A DNA stretch of 64,000 bases, taken from Morinoia aosen (lineage: Eukaryota; Arthropoda; Malacostraca; Amphipoda; Talitridae). The position numbers and the translations under genes are program-made. The first letter of the stretch is position 1. Every line of letters begins with the position of its first letter. Below, in pieces: positions 58,770 to 64,000 of the stretch. The stretch lies in the NCBI GenBank assembly GCA_030386875.1, contig CM059560.1:32420183-32484182 (forward strand), in the 5' to 3' direction. The notes below the pieces were generated by a model. It worked only from the letters and a program-made list of their open reading frames with translations, did no database searches and had not been told where the DNA came from.

Positions 58770-58960
58770 CTATACGGGCAGAGGAAGAGATACGCTGGTG
58801 AAATGCGACGTTTATTGGTGACGATGTAGTACAGGTGGGGACGCGAACCAAATGCGCGGGCCCTAAAGAGCTCACCGCTTATAAGACCTCTGAGGTGCTT
58901 AGGGTAGGGGGGCGTGCTTGCTCGCACAACACTTCCCGTTGGCTGCAAGTATTCAAAGGG
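58770..58960 (-). repeat. Possible tRNA-derived SINE fragment
   Basis: On the minus strand GGTTCGCGTCC (58849-58839) is one base from the Pol III B-box consensus. A weak A-box-like CTTATAAGCGG (58885-58875) lies 25 nt upstream of it. No second copy exists in the window to confirm it. Confidence 0.25.
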
Positions 58961-61217
58961 TTGTGCGGTTTTATACATCACCAACATGATTGAAATACTC
59001 AAGTTCTTTACCGAACTCTAGCGTGCACAGCTCGTCAAAAATGACGGGATTCGATATTTTCTATACAAACAAATCTTCCTGATTTAGATGACAATCTATA
59101 TAGTATATCCATCCTAATTGTGGCCGCGATTAAAATATCCTTGTACTTGAGCACTGGTGAAATTAATATCTCAGATATATACGTCATTAAGCTTCCCTTA
59201 AGAGCGTGGAAGAGAGACGGACCAACAATAAGTGCACAACATTCGTGTATATTAGTACGGTCTAATGAACCCTTCATCGTTGCACTAATGAAAAATATGA
59301 ATGAAACGTGCGTATCCAATATACATGGTCGAGCAACATGTTAAGCGCATGAAATTCTCCATAAACTTAATGTGTCCAATGAGATTCCCGTTGCATTAAC
59401 ATAGAAGACATTACGCATAAAAAATATATAAATTTATTTATTTATTTCAAACTTTAGGGAGACACGCGGCATTTCATTATATAAGGGAGTTAAAGGGACA
59501 ATGTTATTTACGGAGTGATATTATTTTTTGATGTTATTTTTGGAGTGCAGTGTGTTCGAGTATACTCGAACATATGAATGAATATTTTTTTACAGTTACT
59601 TTAGATTTATTAGTTCAGACCGGGTAAAAGTGATTGATCAGCGTATCTACAATGAGGGGTTTACTCCCCCATGGGGAATTCCATTCGAATGAAAAATACC
59701 AAAATATAAGTATTATGAAGATATTTTTGTTTTGCATGTATTTTGAAGGAGGAATTTTGCTAGGCAGTGTAACCAGTATCAGAGCTACGCTCATCATGAC
59801 TTGAGCGGTTACAGCAATCAGAAAGTAATGCTGTCTAACATTGTCACTAAATTTACACAGGATTTTCATTGCTTATCCTAGATTATCGAATCCCGCTTTT
59901 TTCTATAGAAAACATGTGTAACGGAAATACATGTGTAAATTCATCACGTTTTAACGGCACAAACTGTGCCTTTTCGCAATCATATCATGATGGATCCTGA
60001 GCATGACCCCATCGTTTATAACCATGAACATTGAATTAAGCAAACAAGCTACAAGCCTTCAACTTACTTTGGGTACAACATGGCCATAAATCGTCCTCAT
60101 CAGCGAGAGACTAAGAAGGAAATAGAAGGTATTATGGATACGTGCTGAACTGGCCAAATACTGCTGCTCGTCAAAAGTTGGGCGCGAGGCAACAAAGTGC
60201 GGACGGATGGAGACGAATGTTCGCTGATCAAACGGGCGCCACGTCAATTTGGAGGACGCTGTCCGCCATTATTGAGCTCAGGAAGGCTTCACACGTCCCT
60301 CTAATTCGAATTAAGCCCTGCCTTGCTTCTTGAGCACAGACTTGCCTTTCTGCGTCACTTCAACTAAGTTCCCGGACGAAACTTCGAACAATTTTAGCGC
60401 GCTGACTGCGTATTGGCACACATGTGTACCACCATGTAAATTGCTCATTTACATACTTCTGAAATAGCAATGAATAGCATTTCAATTATTTCACTATCCT
60501 TATTTAAATGAGACAACGGCGTGCCAGTTAAAATGTTATCGGGGAATTGCATTTTCCAGCTGCTTAGAAACGATAAAAATGCAATCAACAGTAAAGACGG
60601 TTTTTCAGTTCAGCATCTTCCACCCTTTACTAAAGCGACCGTAGCAACCACACAAACACAGTTAACGTGTCAATGTCGCTGTTTGGGTTGAAGGAATTTA
60701 GGAATTTCTAAAGAGACATTCAGCGAGGGCAAATAATACGCGTGTAATTCGGTGCAAACTTCTCTTCGAAATAGATTCTAATAAATAAAGGTCGATCGGA
60801 TGTCCTTTCCGGTTCTATTAGAATTGTATAAAGCTTTCTTCTTATTTCAAACTGAACTCCCTACATTTTATTCGAATTTTGGTAAATCTGAAAGAACTAC
60901 GCCAATTTCAGCTCTGATAACTCACTGTATTGTTTTTAATGTATTTAAATCTTCGAGCATTCTGGCTTTAAATCGTTAACTTCAAGTTATAAATAAATTT
61001 TTAGTTAAAGTCTCGTATTCTGTCAAACAGGATTCAGAAAACTATTATTTGAAGTTTTATTACCTATTCACACATGGTAAATCTGCGAATGTTAATTTTA
61101 TCGTTAACAGAGATCTTATTTTACTTCTACTTCAACATCACCAGCATGTCAGAAATAAAGCTTGCACAGATGCATGTGCGGATAATTTTCAACATTACGA
61201 AGTGAGCTGTGCGCTCT
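58961..61217. other. Intergenic, no gene recognised
   Basis: AT-rich DNA with a short ATTT run near 59430. No supported feature. Confidence 0.55.
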
Positions 61218-64000
61218 GATATCATACGATAAGAATGGTGGGATTTACTACCAACTTTGATGTCATACGATAAGAATGGTGGGATTTAATACCAACTTTG
61301 ATGTCATACGATAAGAATGGTGGGATTTACTACCAACTTTGATGTCATACGATAAGAACGGTGTGATTTACTACCAACTTTGATGTCATACGATAAGAAC
61401 GGTGGGATTTACTACCAACTTTGGTGTCATACGATAAGAATGGTGTGATTTACTACCAACTTTGATGGCATACGATAAGAACGGTGGGATTTACTACCAA
61501 CTTTGATGTCATACGATAAGAACGGTGGGATTTACTATCAACTTTGATGTCATGCGATAAGAACGGTATGATTTACTACCAACTTTGATGTCATACGAAA
61601 AGAACAGTGTGGTTTACTACCAACTTTGATGTCATACGATAAGAATGGTGTGATTTACTACCAAATTTGATGTCATACGATAAGAATGGTGTGATTTACT
61701 ACCAACTTTGAAGTCATACGATAAGAATGGTGTGATTTACTACCAACTTTGATGTCATACGATAAGAACGGTGTGATTTACTACCAACTTTGATGTCGTA
61801 CGATAAGAACGGTGTGATTTACTACCAACTTTGATGTCATACGATAAGAATGGTGTGATTTACTACCAACTTTGATGTCATACGATAAGAACGGTGTGAC
61901 TACTACCAACTTTGATGTCATACGATAAGAACGGTGTGATTTACTACCAACTTTGATGTCATACGATAAGAATGGTGTGACTTACTACCAACTTTGATGT
62001 CATACGATAAGAACGGTGTGATTTACTACCAACTTTGATGTCATACGATAAGAATGGTAAGATTTACTACCAACTTTGATGTCATACGATGAATACGGTG
62101 TGATTTACTACCAACTTTGATGTCATACGATAAGAATAGTAAGATTTACTACCAACTTTGATGTCATACGATAAGAACGGTGTGATTTACTACCAACTTT
62201 GATGTCATACGATAAGAATGGTGGGATTTACTACCAACTTTGATGTCATACGATAAGAATGGTGTGATTTACTACCAACTTAGATGTCATACGATAAGAA
62301 TGGTGTGATTTACTACCAACTTTGATGTCATACGATATGAACGGTGTGATTTACTACCAACTTTGATGTCATACGATAAGAACGGTGTGATTTACTACCA
62401 ACTTTGTTGTCATACGATAAGAACGGTGGGATTTACTACCAACTTTGATGTCGTACGATAAGAACGGTGTGATTTACTACCAACTTTGATGTCATGCGAT
62501 AAGAACGGTATGATTTACTACCAACTTTGATGTCATACGATAAGAACGGTTTGATTTACTACCAACTTTGATGTCATACGATAAGGACGGTGTGATTTAC
62601 TACCAACTTTGATGTCATACGATAAGAACGGTTTGATTTAATATCAACTTTGATGTCATACGATAAGGACGGTGTGATTTACTACCACCTTTGATGTCAT
62701 ACGGTAAGAACGGTGTAATTTACTACCAACTTTGATGTCATACGATAAGAACGGTGGGATTTACTACCAACTTTGATGTCATACGATAAGAACGGTGGGA
62801 TTTACTACCAACTTTGGTGTCATGTGATAAGAACGGTGTGATTTACTACCAACTTTGATGTCATACGATAAGAACGGTGATTTACTACCAACTTTGATGT
62901 CATACGATAAGAATGATGTGATTTACTACCAACTTTGATGTCATACGATAGGAATGGTGTGATTTACTACCAACTTTGATGTCATACGATAAGAATGGTG
63001 TGATTTACTACCAACTTTGGTGTCATACGATAAGAACGGTGTGATTTACTACCAACTTTGATGTCATACGATAAGAACGGTGTGATTTACTACCAACTCT
63101 GATGTCATACGATGAGAATGGTGTGATTTACTACCAACTTTGATGTCATACGAAAAGAACGGTGTGATTTACTACCAACTTTGATGTCATACGAAAAGAA
63201 TGGTGGGATTTACTACCAACTTTGATGTCATACGATAAGAACGGTGTGATTTACTACCAACTTTGATGTCATACGAGAAGAACGGTGTGATTTACTACCA
63301 ACTTTGATGTCATACGATAAGAACGGTGGGATTTACTACCAACTTTGATGTCACACGATAAGAATGGTGTGATTTACTACCAACTTTGATGTCATACGAT
63401 AAGAATGGTGTGATTTACTACCAACTTTGATGTCATACGATTTGAACGGTGTGATTTACTACCAACTTTGATGTCATACGATAAGAACGGTGTGATTTAC
63501 TACCAACTTTGATGTCATACGATAAGAACGGTGGGATTTACTACCAACTTTGATGTCATACGATAAGAACGGTGTGATTTACTACCAACTTTGATGTCAT
63601 ACGATATGAACGGTTTGATTTACTATCAACTTTGATGTCATACGATAAGGACGGTGTGATTTACTACCACTTTTGATGTCATACGGTAAGAACGGTGTAA
63701 TTTACTACCAACTTCGATGTCATACGATAAGAACGGTGGGATTTACTACCAACTTTGATGTCATACGATAAGAACGGTGGGATTTACTACCAACTTTGAT
63801 GTCATGCGATAAGAACTGTGTGATTTACTACCAACTTTGATGTCATACGATAAGAACGGTGTGATTTACTACCAACTTTGATGTCATACGATAAGAATGG
63901 TGTGATTTACTACCAACTTTGATGTCATACGATAAGAATGGTGTGATTTACTACCAACTTTGATGTCATACGATAAGAACGGTGTGATTTACTACCAACT
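61218..64000. repeat. 41-bp minisatellite, about 68 copies, running off the window
   Basis: The unit is GATGTCATACGATAAGAACG plus GTGTGATTTACTACCAACTTT. Frequent alternatives are AATGG/AACGG and GTGGG/GTGTG. Rare units have GATATGAAC, GATGAATAC or 2-3 bp deletions. A block around 62520-62830 resembles one around 63590-63840 (TTTGATTTA..TATCAACTTT, AAGGACGG, CGGTAAGAACGGTGTAATTT), a large duplication within the array. Confidence 0.98.

Noticed and set aside
61218..64000. CRISPR array
   Set aside because: The repeats are contiguous without unique spacers and the context is eukaryotic. The same applies to the arrays at 1-2093, 14676-15216 and 45834-46940.

Overview
This is eukaryotic nuclear DNA, most likely from an arthropod (a crustacean is my best guess, with low certainty). 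The signs are GT-AG introns of 0.8-2.3 kb, an AT-rich background, many long minisatellites, and Ty3/Gypsy-type retroelements. Only one host gene can be supported. It is the 3' part of a plus-strand gene at 3337-10434, in four exons with matching splice phases. It encodes an unusual mosaic: half of a pentraxin/LamG-like domain, a C-type-lectin-like domain and an LDL-receptor class A module, followed by a complete Cys-loop ligand-gated ion channel (ligand-binding domain, Cys-loop, four membrane segments). The 5' exons, with any signal peptide, are not in the window.

Layout: 1-2093 is a 43-bp minisatellite. 2094-10434 holds the channel gene. 10435-24990 is gene-poor and contains a 70-bp array (14676-15216, with a decayed flank), an 80-bp degenerate array, and two blocks of one ~32-bp minisatellite in opposite orientations (16063-16180 and 20433-20614). 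From 24991 to 46940 there is a nested structure. A 33-bp minisatellite has been split by Gypsy-like LTR element 1 (plus strand, 25083-45833). Element 1 is itself split by Gypsy-like LTR element 2 (minus strand, 29470-40488, 4-bp target duplication GCTG), and its 5' LTR carries a 1.38-kb TTAA-flanked, non-coding, palindrome-rich element (25648-27027). LTR divergence counted by eye (about 3% for element 1, about 1.2% for element 2) agrees with the nesting order.

Element 1 is dead: its pol has two frameshifts and two in-frame stops besides the insertion. Element 2 has full-length gag and pol frames joined by a canonical A AAA AAC -1 slippage site, but the aspartate of its protease motif is replaced by alanine. 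From 46941 onward there are further repeats: a dispersed 167-bp repeat (two copies), a 30-bp array rich in splice-donor-like CAGGTAAG, a ~50-bp array, a ~21-bp array, a decayed ORF with 23-residue STPR-like repeats (57977-58290), a MITE-like palindrome (58511-58689), and a 41-bp minisatellite running off the right edge (61218-64000). I saw no rRNA, tRNA or CRISPR.
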